From Solenopsis invicta (Eukaryota > Arthropoda > Insecta > Hymenoptera > Formicidae), in contig NC_052672.1 in assembly GCF_016802725.1 (NCBI RefSeq), positions 12,534,710 to 12,598,709 of the forward strand: DNA of 64,000 nucleotides, written 5' to 3'. Every line of letters begins with the position of its first letter. Within the stretch, counting starts at the first letter, position 1. The position numbers were made by a program, and so were the translations under genes. Below the pieces are notes generated by a model. It did not search any database. It was not told where the DNA came from and saw nothing but the letters and a program-made list of their open reading frames with translations. Of the stretch, positions 25,901 to 40,900 are shown one piece after another.

Positions 25901-28900
25901 TTCTCTATTACATTGTACAAGAACAAAAAGAACCGTAATTGCCAGGAGAAGAATATCAAAGACATCGTGGCATCTGGCATGCACAGTTCTTTTTTTTTTA
26001 CACAGACACAGTAGATTGAACGCATTCAAATACAGATGCTTAAAACGTTCATTGAGAGACAACTCCCAATTTTATCCGCCCCTTTGCACCCTTGATCGCG
26101 ATTATTTCCCATATATATATATATATATAATCATTAAATTAAACTGTAATTTTAGAATTTTTTATATGTAATCAGTAATTTGAATAAAGTTTACTTAAAT
26201 TCCCAATGATACGCTCATTCTCGGATTAACATAATGCATCATCATTGTTGCAGCGTCATTATCACAAAATTCAGAGAGTGAAACTCGATGCGCGTTTGTA
26301 CATGATTTTGACGCGCGACGGACAGAGGCTCGCGCTACTTCAACGACGAGCAACGTGGGTTGAACCTGACGAGGTCTCAAGCTCTCGCCCACACTCCACT
26401 TTTTTTTGCATTCGTAAGGGAACTACGGCCACCGATATGTGACGCATGCACGTGAACGGGAATGCAGGGGCGAACCGGTCCCGCAGGATACGGCAGTCGC
26501 CGGTTGGCGTCGTCGTCGGGGATTCTCGCTAGCGCGATTCGGAAGTATCGATGTATATTGTAGGCTTCGGACGGAGCAAATCGCGCGAATAGGTGCGATC
26601 AGTGGGCGTTCGAGATGGCCTGTCGCTCGAGTCAGGTTACACGAGCGACCGGACTGTCGAAGAGAGAAAGTCCCAGGACCAGGACCCATTGGCTCTTAAT
26701 GTCATTCTGGTGTCACAGCAGTCTGTTATCTAGCGATCTTTTTCGTGCACGGAAATATACATATATGCTAATAGTTCTCTCTCTCCATAGACCGGCGCGG
26801 CCTACTTTAAACTTCTACTTAAGGAGAGAGAACTACTTCATTTTTTCCCTTGGAAATACGTTCCTTTTGAAATTTAATATTAAAATTTAAAAAAAGAGAA
26901 ATAAATCTAACAATGTATTTACGATGACTAAACTTGAATGCATTATTCATCAGCGTAAATTGAATGGCAAATCCTAATACGGTAAAACTGCACACCGACC
27001 ACGCGAGATTATCGGCATCGAAAATAGTCTCGCAGCTGCGAGACCGTCTCTGCTATGCACCTGCAGTCTCTCAGCACTGTTTATCGTCACGCAAATGTTT
27101 TTTAACGGCAGGAATTCGACGAGTCGACGATTTTCAAGGACTCGGTCGTAAAATGCAGAACACCTATTCGAGCGAGGTACAAGCGAGCTGTTCAATAAAA
27201 CCGATTGTACGAGAACGTACGCAACTTAATTTCCCGAATGCGATGACAACAGCTCTAGAAATATCCGCGCACTTCGTACTCTATTTGCCGTCCATTACAG
27301 CAATGTAATGTCGCGTCGCGATACGGAAGCATTAACCCACTATTGGTATATGCTAATGTAGGCGTGTGACTGAAGCTTAAAAATCATTATTGAGCCGTTA
27401 TTTCTTACGTAGACCCGCTGACTGCGTTTCTAGTTGACAGTCTCGCTGATCGCGTCGAGTGCACGAACCGCGCAAACAAATCGAATGAAAAATCGCGCGC
27501 CGCGGAGTAACGCGATAGTCCCCGTATCGTGCGCAATGCTTTCCGACGACGCAGCACGTGCTAACGTCGGCTGCTTTGCATAAGCTTCCTGGCGTGCATC
27601 GAAATCTGCATAGGGTGACGCACGGCGGCTCCTTTAGGCGCCGCGCGCTCGTCCATTCGCGCATGAATTGAAGAGTGACTTCGTCGTCGTCGTCGTTGTC
27701 AGGTGTAACTCGAGCCTTGCGATTCGGGATATCGGCGTACCTTGTCCGCACGATCGCCATCGTCGCGTGTTGTATTGACTTATATTACAACGGCCGGCGA
27801 CACGCGCATTCATACGTACGCATTCGTAATTCCGTATTTGGCAAAATCGGGACGGCTCCATTCGACATGGCGCGCCGTACTTGGCGAATTGCTCAATGCC
27901 GCCGTCCCTTCCACGTGGGATCTCGCGCTTTAATCTCCGCGGAGTATCTTTCTCTCGTCCTCTCTGTCTTTGAATTCTACACGAGGACGAATCCACGCAC
28001 GTACGCGCGCACGTCGTGCAATATGACGAGCGTCGTTGTATGCACGCCTTCCATGAGGGCGTCGTGCGTGAAATCGCGCTAAAAGTACCGGTATACCGCC
28101 AAAGATCAGTATCGTCATGCTCCGTTCGTAGCGTTATTGTTCGCAAGAGACAGGCCGTTATCTTTTCCGAAAGGTCGGAGAGCTTTTGTATATGGCTTCG
28201 TGTGAATTCTCTTAACCCTTTTACCCGCATAAATTTCTTTTCGCGCACAAAAATGTTTTACTACACGCGGATGACGGATGAATTATTTATAGGAATGCGT
28301 GCAGAGAGACATGGCAGCGACAAATGAATTATTTATAATTAAATCAGCGTAGAATTGACAGAGATTTCAGAAAAACCGACTTAATTAACTCTACGTAAAT
28401 AACCTAAATAATTGAACCCTTTAAATTAATTAATTAATATAATCGCTTTTTTCTTTAAATAATCGAAAATGTTACGTCAATGCTGCATTCGGTTTTAATT
28501 GGTTTTAATAGAAATTGATTTTTCATGTAGCCACGTACTATTACACAGTATATTACGTCGCATCGAACGTGCGTTTGACTGAATTTAACTTCCGTTACAA
28601 CTATTACAGCCAAATGGAGATTCGTGTACTAGCATAAAGAGTGACGATTGTAATGCAACCTCAGGTTTCAAGCCGGAAATCACGCAACACTTAAAGTCCT
28701 TTGCCCTCTTCACAAAAGAAAGATCTCTTAAACGTCACTGAAAAATATACACACGACTCTTCTCCGTAAAAAAATACCAATTATGATTATAGGAGAATCA
28801 TTAACACTTTCAATATTAATTTCTCTCTCTCTCCTACATACAAATACTCCAACTTTATTATATTTCATTCAAATATTTGTAGAATCCGTTAGCTTCGATA

Positions 28901-31900
28901 ATTACATGTTTTCTTAAAAGCGAATAGAATTGATGAAAAGATCATAGGAAGAAAACCGACGTTGCCGACATCAAGTACGTAATGTTTCTTCCGCGTCTAT
29001 AACCAAATCGAATCGCTAAGTGCCAAGCAAGTCGTGTGGGTAACGGAAACGTTTACGAAGGGACGTATTAAGATGAGTTAAAGACGTGAACAGAATAATT
29101 AAGATTGATAGAAACTTAATAATGCCAATAGAAAATCAATTCGAAGAAAGTCCATTACATAAAGTTAACTAAAATTGGAGTAATTATTTAAAACAGTCGT
29201 AAGTTAAAAAATTCACGATGGCAATCAAGAAAGATCACAAGAATTTTAAGTTTCTTTCAATCTTTTGTTGTCCTGTTCTCTTATGTGTCTGATGAACTTT
29301 TAGAGTAAAATCCCGCCGATTAAAGCACGGGGTTCAGCGAACCCGCGCGCGGCTCAGCTTCTCCAACAAACGTATATGTTAATGAGCCAGCGCGTGCTAG
29401 GAAATTTAAACCAGGCGGAATACGCCTTTCGTACGATATGCACAAGCAGCGTGCACCGTGTTATTGCTGGGGATAATAAAAATAAGCGTAACTCTCGCGG
29501 TATCCGACCAACGCAAATTTCGCTTCGCTCTGCGCGATACGCATCCTTTCGTTGCGGGTATTTCCTAATTGTGTATATGTTAATTAAACCTCGAAGCGCA
29601 TGTCTGATAATTTTTTTAGATCTTTATCTTCTGCTCATTATAATTTTCTGCCTCGTTAACCGACATAAAACTACAAATCTTCGTCAATAATTCAAGAATA
29701 ATCGTCAAGAATTTTTGAAATAATATATATATTCACAAGATAATTTTACGCTAATCAAATAAATGTTGCATAACATATTTGTAACTGCAATATTATAATT
29801 TTAGAAGGAGACATAAATATATTTCATAGTGGTGATTTAATAAAAAAAATTGTTTTAATTTTAAAAAATTTAGGATTATTTAAAAATATTTTGAGAGCGA
29901 AAAGATCGACGATGGCGAGATAAAATAAAAAGATTTAACTAGAAAAATTGTTATTGTATTTGAGAAAAATTCTTCGAGCTCCGATTGCGTAAGATCTTTA
30001 AAGACGTCGTGCGCAACGTGCGTCGAGGATACGCACGATCAGTCGATGACGTAACGCAAACGGAGGCGTATATCGACGTTGAGCCGGCGCTACTTTATAA
30101 GGAGCACCTCCTCACTAACACCATTCGGTCCTCGCTGTGGGCAAACCTGTAATCACCATTCGAAGCGAAATCACGCGTGTGCGTGAGCCGCGTAATGGTA
30201 CCGCAATTCCGCGGTAATGTAATCTACGATCACGGCCGATCGTGACAGTTTCACTCCCGGCGTCGCGAATTTGTCACTTCAGACATACGATAAACATGTT
30301 TTATCTCGTCTACGTGTCCTCCTCTGAAGGAAAAAGAATTTGCTTGCCATGTATCTCGTCTATAAATAAACTTTAAGGTATACATACGTAATGAAAATAT
30401 TTTTCTCTCTCTTTTGATACGATCTACTTGAAATATTTCAAAGAAGTTACAACTTCGCAAGCTTATATTTATGATAATTTTTATCATAACGGCAACAAAC
30501 GATGATCGTCTTTACGTTTCCGAGAAGCTCTTAGTAAAAATATACACTGAGAGAAAAGATTTTGCTAATTCAACAAATAACAGTACCTGTAACGAATATT
30601 TATAGATAGAATGACAATAAGTGTGATTTGTTATCACTATATTTACAAATATTTGTTACATATACTGATATTTGTTAAATCAACAAAATCTTTTCTCTTA
30701 GTGCATATTAAATTATATATTATCTATGCAAGCATGAAACACGTTTTTACAATCATCTGTGAAACTGCAAGAAACTACTATGTATTTGTAAATACTTTCA
30801 TGTAGGAACTAATATATATTCATAAATATGAAAATATTGGCGAATATGTATTGCTTATATTAGTCTCTTAGTAACAGTTTATTTTACAATTCATAGTAAC
30901 GTAGCTATAATAAAACGACAGAGTTCCAAAATTGTTTGTAAAAAAAGAGGATTGGCAAGAATTCAATAGGTACATCGAGTGAAATATTATTATCTTTTAT
31001 TTGTTGTTTCTTACGATAAAAATTATCAAGAGCAAAATTATAATTTCTTTGAAATATTTTAAGTGGTTTTTATTAAAAGAAAAAAAAAGAACTTTATTAC
31101 ATGTACAATGGCTTAGCAATGCAAATTACTATACATAATTGCAATAAAAATAGTATCTAAAAAAGTTCTTAAACGTTTTTTAAATGTCAAAATGTTTTCA
31201 CGAATCTCTTATTTGTAATATGCATAAAAATATTTTTTATAGTTGCTAAATAATTTGGGAATGAAAGGATTAATTGATGGCGTTGAAGCTACATTCAGTC
31301 GGCGATTTTTTTTTTCTTCAGTTAATGAAAGTAACGGTGACTATAAACCGACCGTGCGAGTGGCAAATCTTGTGAAATACAAGAAAGATTCCTTGCGTTA
31401 GTCACTCTCAAACATGTACAAAATGCCAATTCATGTCTTGCAATTTTCATTACTGAGCAGCTGTGCTTATTCATTTTTTTCCAATGTTATCGCGATTCGC
31501 ATTTCAAATTTGGCCGTGAAGTATTTGCAAATCACATTTAAGAGTGCTTTTAGAAATGATACGCAGAATATCAGATGATTAAGAAACGAGTCAGGTAACT
31601 TTTTCATACACATTTATACACATAGAATAATTATAACCAAAAGGAATCAAGATCAAGCTGCTTTAATCTCATTAATTAACACATATTTAATCGTCTCATC
31701 CCAGGTCATGATACATTGACTCACTTATTCGAGGGGATACTATTGTTAATGCGATTATGTAACTGTACCGTTCCCGAGATTGCCCGGTCATTTATCTGAT
31801 TTGTCGAATGCTCAGTCGGAACAATACAAATCGCATATAAATTGATCTCTCAGAATAATTTGTCGGAAAATATAAGATGACATTTACGCAATCGGTATCA

Positions 31901-34900
31901 AATATCGATAAATTATTATTATGTATTAATATTTGCATTGATTTTAATCAATTGTTTGATTGTTTGTATTATCATACTACTTTTAATCAATTAAGACGCC
32001 CAAGCATGATAATGTTGCAAACAGTTTTAATTTTTTGCAAACAGTTAAACATCCGAGATAGAATTTTTTAAATAATTCAACATTATTATTTTCAGATCTG
32101 TATTTTAGCAAAATTGTTTTTTCCATCTAGCAACATCGAAACATATCAAAGTATCGAGAACGCTGTAAAATAATATTTGGCCACCGTATCTCAACGAGTC
32201 ACTTTGTCGAAAATGCACCGTTTCCTAGTAATTCCAAGCTTAACATCTGTTTCCTCTTCTATCAAAATTCATTGACTACAAAAATATTATATAATTAAGA
32301 ATAAACGTAAACTGTCAAAAGAATTGTAAATCTCCCTAGACCTAAGTAGACCTAGTAATTGTTTCCGTCAATTAAGCAGGTAGGCGACGGATCTCTTTCA
32401 CGAACTTCGAGAGAAGAGGAAACATATGTCAAACGTAGTTACAAGGAACAATGCAGTTTCGAGGGAGTGACACGTTGACGTTCCCTAGCCATATGGCGAG
32501 CAGAACTGACCGCGTGTGCTGTTATAGCTGCGTTTTATCTACCATCCCGTCGAAAAGAAAATTGTCGATGAACATATGAAGTTTTTGGGGAAACAAAATT
32601 TCTTTTTACTCCCGGAAGACTCAAACATTATGTTTCACGCTATGTCACATGGAAAAAGTACACGTTGGAGAAAGTAAGGAAAAACATTCGATTGAAAAAT
32701 TTAACTTGTTTTATTTCTTATATTCGTTCGAAGCAAGTGATAAAATTACGACAAAGTAATATATCAATCGTTTTTTTTCGCATTGTAACCCCTGGAAGAA
32801 AAAATTAAACTTCCAATATATCGCAGAAAGAACAGATTTGCTGAAGCATCTAAAAATTTAGTTACATACGGATCTAAAAATAATTTTGTTGGGCCATCAA
32901 AATAATTATGTAGAACATTCAAACATGATGAGTAAAGTTGCTAAACGTTTTGATCAGCAATTAATTTGTCTGGCTTGCACAATTATTTTGATGGCCCAAC
33001 AAAATTATTTTCAAATATGTGTTCAATTAAATTTTTAATCACTTGTAAACTTTTCAAAAGGGACGCCTCGATACACGAGACGACGATCAAAGTGATTTAC
33101 TTAAAATTAAAGTGTAGTTCCCTGTAATATTAACATTATCGCCTGTTTCAGGTAACGAGAGACCTGATATTTACGACCGTTTGAAGACCATGTTACATCT
33201 TCAGTGAGAGATTGCAAGCATTTCGCATAATCACATGTCCATTACGTTAATCGTGAATTATTATACTCGCGACACGTTCGCAAGTCCGACTATGAATCAC
33301 TCTCGGTAGCGTAACGTGACACCGACACATCGTAGCGACCAGTCAATTCGAGATATCGTCCTGCGAGAAACCCCTCATATTATCCCTGGAACCATATTCC
33401 AAGCCGAGGGGGTTAATTTAATGCGTTACGGCGAGATGATCCTCGCGTGCCATCGCGATATAACCGTCCGTATCCCGTATCCCCTACGCATGTATGCGTG
33501 CTGCACGCGTAAAGGTAACAGGCCTCGAGGCTGCCGGCACTCTCGTCTGCATAATGACATGGCCTGAGCTTTGGGCACGTGCCTCACGCGATCCTCATTA
33601 CCTTCCGCTGCCTCTCCCTTTCCTCCGCGTTCTCGGGTCCGCGCGCTCGTCCATCCGTCCTGATTTTCGGAGGCGAAAAAGAATCGAACGACTTCGCGGC
33701 CGCGCGTGTCGAGCGAATATCCTCGCCTCTCATTGCAACGCTGCTGGTCCGAGAGAATGAGAATGCTGCGAGCGGCAATAATTATCGAGATTACAGTTTT
33801 ATGAAAATTGATTATTTCCTGGAAGATTTTGTATCTTTATAATGGGGAATTAAGATGAGCAATGAAAGAAATGTTAATTCGATATATCATAGTTTATATT
33901 TTCAGATTCTTTCGGCAAGCCACGGATGGAATATTGAAACGCGATAATTCTTCGTCGTCAATTGCATCTAAATATATGTATGTCCGACGTTTACGCGGAT
34001 TAACAATCAGTTCCAAGGTGTGGTAGGTAGGTAGGTATGCGTCGGTGGGCGTCAGGGAAAACAAGGTGAACCATAGATGGCGAATAAGAGACGATGAACG
34101 GCGGTAACAGTTAAAGCACGCGCGAGAGTGGCTCCATGTATTTTATTTATTCGAATTTTTTTGCGAAAGATGATAGGTGCGACATACCTGCGAAAAACTT
34201 TTACAAAACACTGCAAAAAAATTGGGAAAATTTACGCAAATAAAGATGTAAAAATTACATGATTAACTTTGTAAATGTAAAAACGATTATGCAAACTTTA
34301 TAGAAATCATGTAATTCCACAAAATATACGCAGATTTGCTTTAATTATATAAATATATATTATTTTATATGAAAAATTACGTAACAGAATATTTTAAATA
34401 TTTTATGTAATTAATACTACGTAATATAGTCTCAAAATTACCCATTATAATTTTACACAATTTTTTTTTACAGTGAACGTAATTATACGAATGACATTTC
34501 TCCGGTGCCTTTTTGGGAGGTCACGGTTGACAACGTAAATTAATTTGCACGGTAATATAAAGCGAAAGGTCGATGTACAACGTGCCTTGCGGAATATCGC
34601 TCATGCTCATATCTTTTTTTTTATGCACTTTTGCCATGCCGCACTTTTACGATAGCGACGATTTCGCGCGTTCCATAATTCAGCCGGGAGGTTGTGACAC
34701 CGGCGATCGCTTTGTAAGCCGCCGATTTTAAATCTCCGCTTACGAGAATCAACGGCCGAAGACGCTCGTACAATCACGGTGCATCACGGTGCTTCGCCGT
34801 GCTACAAACGGCGAACTTTCGCAGCATTCGAAGTTATAGCTGTTAGCTGTACGGTGCATAATACCGCGCCGCGTCGGTTGGGATACGACGCGAATAAATT

Positions 34901-37900
34901 AATTCGGCAGGAATGCGAAAAAAAGGAACACACGGCGAGGCTTCGATCGGTCTCGACTTTCATTTCGCCCAGCCGGAAGCGACGAGGAAATTGAATCCTC
35001 ATTTCCTCCTCTGTCCCGACACGCGTCGTAAGCACCGCACTTTTTATGCGGATGAACGTAACGCCATACGCGAACAACGCCATGCACGTTGAATGAACCA
35101 GTCTGTGACGCACACGAGGGACTGCAGCAAGTTGAGAAAGAGGAACGTTGATTGTCGTACAATCGTAGAAAATATATAAGCTTACGTAATAATATACACA
35201 AGATGATATTCATTTGTCTCATACAGCAGCTTTCTTCTCCCGCAGCTCACCAGGAAAGATTCCGCAGCATCTAACATTTTCTCTTCAGTTGCATAATATC
35301 TAATATTTCCTTTAATTTCACAATATGTATCGTGCATAACGTCGTCTTGCGCTAAAATGAAGCGCTCGCTGCGATTCGTCATTACCCGTACCGTGTTCTT
35401 ATCACGTGGAAGCGGATGATAAGAAAACTACGCTTCCCGGGATATCAGCACGAAGCGTTTTGCACGATAGGCGCTTACAAAGGAGAGTTAATTTCTCTCT
35501 CCGAAGAAATGGTACAGCGATATCTTCTAACTCCGTTATGTTGTGACGCGTGTCAATTAGCGATTTCAATCGTCGGACCGAACAATGGAATCGAGTAACA
35601 TTGATAGAGCAATTATCGGCATGTTTACTTTGCTCATGAGACGTCGCGTCATGAAATCATTTACATGCATTTCAACGTCATCGCTGATAAACACTTATGA
35701 TGCCTCTAAGCAATAAGATCAATCGACGAGACATGGCACTGCGAATAAAGTACTTTTTAATGGCTACTTCTTTAACTTCTTAGAGAACTTATAGCTGTAT
35801 AGCATAAAACAAAATTCTTTAACTATCCTAATAAGGTACTTGAGCTGACTGAGGCCCAGCACTAAATAAGGTCCACTTTTAAACCACTTAAAAACGTACT
35901 TTATGCCTAGAATGCATACTTAAAAGGTAGTGTGTCATAGCAAGTAGGTAAAGAGGAGCTGGGGAATTAAAATTGAAAGCAATGCGTTTAGTGCAACAAA
36001 AACTTGCAACAAAGTGGGTAAATAAGTTGTTTTTATAAAAATTTAATGCAAAATTTTTTTAAGTGTATCATTTTATAGTTTATAAACATTGTTCAACTTC
36101 CTAACTATAAAAAAATATTATATATATAGAACATATATATTTATTAGAATATATATATTTATTAGAATATATATATTTTAATAAAATAACATATTTTTTA
36201 TAATGCACGTATTAAATAAGGCCCACTTATACGTTTATTGTTATGGCTATTTTTATTTGTTTTTTATGTGTGTGGCTTGCAACAAATGATTTTCAATGCT
36301 GCTAACTTTTGAAAAGCTAAAATTGCATTTGAATAGCTAAAAATTTTCAAAAGATAAAAAATAAATTACAGACAAAATTAAAAATAATGGCGATGTTTAA
36401 CAATAGAGTAGACCCTGAAGGATTCGTATTTGTGATTAATAATCATTTTAAAAGTAATTTGGAAGATAATGTTTAGTTCCTTTATTATTTAAAAAAAAAT
36501 TTGTTTATTGACAAATGTTCTACATGAAAGATAATTTTATTTTTGTGAATGATTGAAAAAAATATTTTATTCTCACTTACAATTAGTTTTTTCAATATCT
36601 CCATAAATAGAGAGATATAAAAAATAAAATAAGTTAAGTAGGCTTTATTCGGCTCAGGTACCTTATTCAAGAACGGTACAAAAAATTGAACAGTTTCGAA
36701 ATCTGTTCCCTTAATTTATCAAAACGTCCTTTTTCATTTGAATATGCAATTGCTATATCTTGTGCTCTAGAAAATGTAAAAAGCGTTACACAAACTCTGT
36801 ACAAATATAGAACGAACTTTATGCAAGTTACCTAAGAAAATAATGCAATTTAGATAGGTCCGTATATGCAATTAATTTATCATATAATCATATAGCTCCG
36901 TTATATAATTGAAATAATTGAAGTAACCTTCTATCCGAGACGTTAATTCGATCTGTAACAAGCAATGTTAGAGACGGCGGTCGATATCGCCATTCCTGAC
37001 ATTTCGCCTTGAACGCTCACAACTCCCGCGGCTTATCGTCGTTCGCTCCGCGCTCCGTGACTTTGCGTCGTGAAATAATTTCTATATTTAGTACGCGGCT
37101 GCGGTCGCGGGCAGGTTTCCGCGTAGACGATGGGCAAATTCGGGAAATGCGACGAGTCATCGGTGCGCCCGGGAGACGACGATACGCGCGCGTGACTCGA
37201 TCTTCCCATTTGTTCCTCTTAGCGTGCACAAGCGCTCGTGACTGAATTCGCCTCTTAAAGACACGATCGTCGATGCGATCGCGCAATGAATCACACAATA
37301 CGTGTTCTGCTACACGCTGACATTTATACACCTTACTCTCGGCGGGCTTCCTCGTGCGGCTGTCTTCGAGATGCATCGTGCCCCTGGCGCAATTGCGCCA
37401 GGCATATTAAATTTAAAGCGCCGATAAATCAACGAACGATTTCGCGAGTCCTCCATTACCTGAGAAAAGGGCGCGGAGAATTAACGGACGCGTACAAAAT
37501 TATACCGCGCAACTGATTGTGATAAAAGGGATTAGGCGATACTCTCTTTCTTTCTTTTTTCTGTTTACACGGATCGCACGCGCGGAGTTTACATCCGAGT
37601 TTCAATTTCCCGCAAGATTTACGTGTGGCAGCGCCGCGGTGTTCGCGCCGTGCGCGAGCGCGATTGTAATCGCATTACAACCTTTTTTTTTATGAATGGT
37701 AAACGAGACCGGGATTATACATGAATATACGCACGACCGGGTAGATATATGGCGGAGATTACCGCCGTCGGCGGTAATGGCACATTGTGCGCGTACTTCA
37801 GAGCGCTCGTAGATATTAGGCGGCGTCGGATGCGCTCGCTGCTCCCAATCGTATGCATGAGGCCGCGACGGGAGGCCGGGATCTCAACTCGGTCTTCCCT

Positions 37901-40900
37901 CCGAAACAAGATTCTCTCAGAGTTCGCGCTTCGTACACTCATCTTCGTCCGTACATTACTCGTCGGATGCGCTAACGTCGTTAACGTCGGCGATCGAAGG
38001 GAGAAATGGATTTTGAAAATTCGTCGCCGGATGTGTTGCCGGCAGGCAGGCACGGCCGCGCGTTCCTTCAGTCACGCGGTCAGGTCATTGAGGAAGACCG
38101 TGGAAAGGACGACGTCACGTAGCGGATCGTAACAGATCGAACGCGCAGATTACGAAGATATCAATCGGAGCGACGCGGCGCGGGTGTGACGAGCCGCCGC
38201 CTACGCCGCAGTCGTATCGATGACCTAACGTCCTGCATCACGAAGTGTCTCACGGACGAAGAAAGGATCGTACTTCGTCAGATCGTCGCACCTAGATTAA
38301 CGTGACGAGATATTTTCCAATTCGAAATGGGACAACTCCATGCTATAGAATTCAGAGGTGCGAATCAGACATCTGTGGGGTCGAACTGAAACGAATCAAA
38401 TGATCTTTGACAATAGGCTCGAAATCGAGTCGAATCGAATCTCTTCAACGCGAATACGAGTCGAATTCGAATCACATTTTCCCAGATTTACATTACGTGC
38501 CAATTTAAATGTAATATGGTATTTTTAATAACGTTGCAAATTTTCTTTTTTAATCGATGAGAAGATTGATCACTGCACAACTTTGGGAAAACGTTCCATC
38601 GATCATAGCGAAAGTGCTGTGTTAACTGCTGGAACTTTATGATAAATATCAGACAAGGCATATTTATATCAAGAATACTCTATACTGCCCAGTATCAATT
38701 TATTTTCTCGATAATAATTATACCCTCTTGTACTTCAAAATAAATGCCCTTTTTTAAAACGTGCATGACACTGATTTTTTTTAAAGTGCTATATCTAAAG
38801 AGTATACTAAAATTTTAAAAAATATATTAAAAATCTAAAAAGTTATTAATTTTTAAATAAAAAATACATTTTTTTACGTTTCTTTTGATTTAATAATTTT
38901 TTACTAGGTTCGATTAAAAATTTAATATAACACGAAATTAATTCACTGTTTGGAGAATGTTCAGTAATTTTTTTCTTTTACTTAAAACAATCAATAGTCA
39001 TTTTGACCCCATGTGACGAATTAAATTGATATTTTTATTAAATTGGGATGTTTGGCAGGACAGCAGAACAGTCATTTCGAAAGCGGGACATCTGGTCACA
39101 TTGACCTATATAGATCCACAAACATCCGGTGACATTAATTCGCGAAAAATCATGAAAAAACAAAAAAGAAAAATCCATTTTCTCCCGTACGAGCGACACG
39201 AGTGAATAAGCGGTAGGATGGCTCAAATCTGTCCCGATCCAATTATGGCGCACTCGTGCTCCGTTTCTGCAAAGAGACGTCCGTAATTTTAGATCCCGAG
39301 TTAAAAATTCGAGATATCGGATGACGCGTGAGCGCGAGTACGAGTGCGAGCGATGGGGATCGATCGTGCTGAACGATCGGGAAAAGGTGGGCGCACAAAT
39401 GCCGCGGGTCACCGTGTTCTATTCCGGGGATTGATGGCGATCGGGCGCTTTAATCTCCGTGAACGGCGGAATTAACGAGCGCGCGAACGCGAGCGCTCGT
39501 AAAGCTCTCGCACCGAGCTGGCCTAAATATAAGCGCCCACGAGAGAAATCTCCCGTAAGGCCTCGTCTGTAATCCGGACTTCCTGCGCGGCCTTCCTCGC
39601 GCACGACGTCTCCCCTCCTTGTTGCCATTAACGTGACGCCACTTCGTCATTTGTTAAGTAACATTTCAGTACAAATAAATTAATATTTTCTTATTTGCCT
39701 CATGCCCGTTTCTTATTACCAAAGCATATTGATTTTTATCTCGCTTTATTTTATTGAGGCGTGCGTGTCCCAACACAGGCACGAAAAGATTAAAATTAAT
39801 TCTATGTTGCTAGAAATAGACATCGGAAACAATAACGAATCTATTAACGACGCTATTAGATGGAGATACCGCAATCGGACTTATATAACGTACCAGAACT
39901 TTGAATAACGTTCAGATTTCCCTTTGGAAACGATTTTTTTCTATCGCCGACGAACATCGTACTGTGGGAACATAAACGTGCCCATTTCACGGCTGATCGC
40001 TAATCGCTCGCGAATAGAGTATAGGCCGGCCTCGGGGGACGCAACGTTCCATTGTGTCGCTATTGGGATCGACGTTGATTTTCCCGTGGATCTGACGTGG
40101 ATGCGGGCGCTATTAGCCGCGTTTCCCCGTTTCGCCGATATTATTTATAATCGTCGCCGGCCGTCCGACGACGACGACGACGACGTGCGGGAGTCGGAGC
40201 AGAAACGTTTATTCGTGGCCCATCGCGAGCGTGAGTCACGAAATTCGAGAACGAACGAGCACGTTCACCGTTTGCGCGCCAGGTCGAGGAGACGGGAGGA
40301 GAGAGAGCCCTCCGCGGAGCGTCCCCTAGGGGGTTGCGAGCGTCCCCCTGGGAGCGTATACTTATCGCGATGACGGACGGAGGATTATCGCTCGTTATTA
40401 AAGTCCGAGATGAAACACGAGATGAAAGCCCTTATCCTTAGCCGGGCGATATCTCGGACGAGGGGTGACTGTCGTTCCGGCTTGCGACGCGCACGACTGA
40501 CGACACGTATTTTGCAACGGGGAATGCGAGAACATCGAAACGTCGCAGAAATCGTCGTAAGAGCCTCTCGTTCAAGACGCAAAAGTTGACCGCAGGAACA
40601 ACAGTCTTAATAGCTTCTACTTACAAATAAACATATGTTCCATGTGACACGTGTGCGTATTTATTATATATCATATCTCAAAGTATTTCCAAAAATTTTT
40701 TAATTTTATAGAATATTCTATTATAATGTTTGAGTGCTTGTGTGAAATTTAAGCATACTTCTCTTATTGTTTAAAAGTCAATTAATTTTTTATTTGCTCT
40801 TGATTCTTTATATAATCGCGTTTCATAGTACTTATATATGATTTGATGAGAACGTAGCATTATGATTTAAATCAATTTTTTTTTGTATAATGATAAAACT

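Noticed and set aside
27634..28248. 204-codon minus-strand ORF
   Set aside because: It opens at GTG, includes a Thr run from a GTC repeat, overlaps plus-strand ORFs and has no domain.
39924..40373. 149-codon plus-strand ORF with an Asp run
   Set aside because: It opens at TTG and the Asp run is a GAC microsatellite; no family resemblance.
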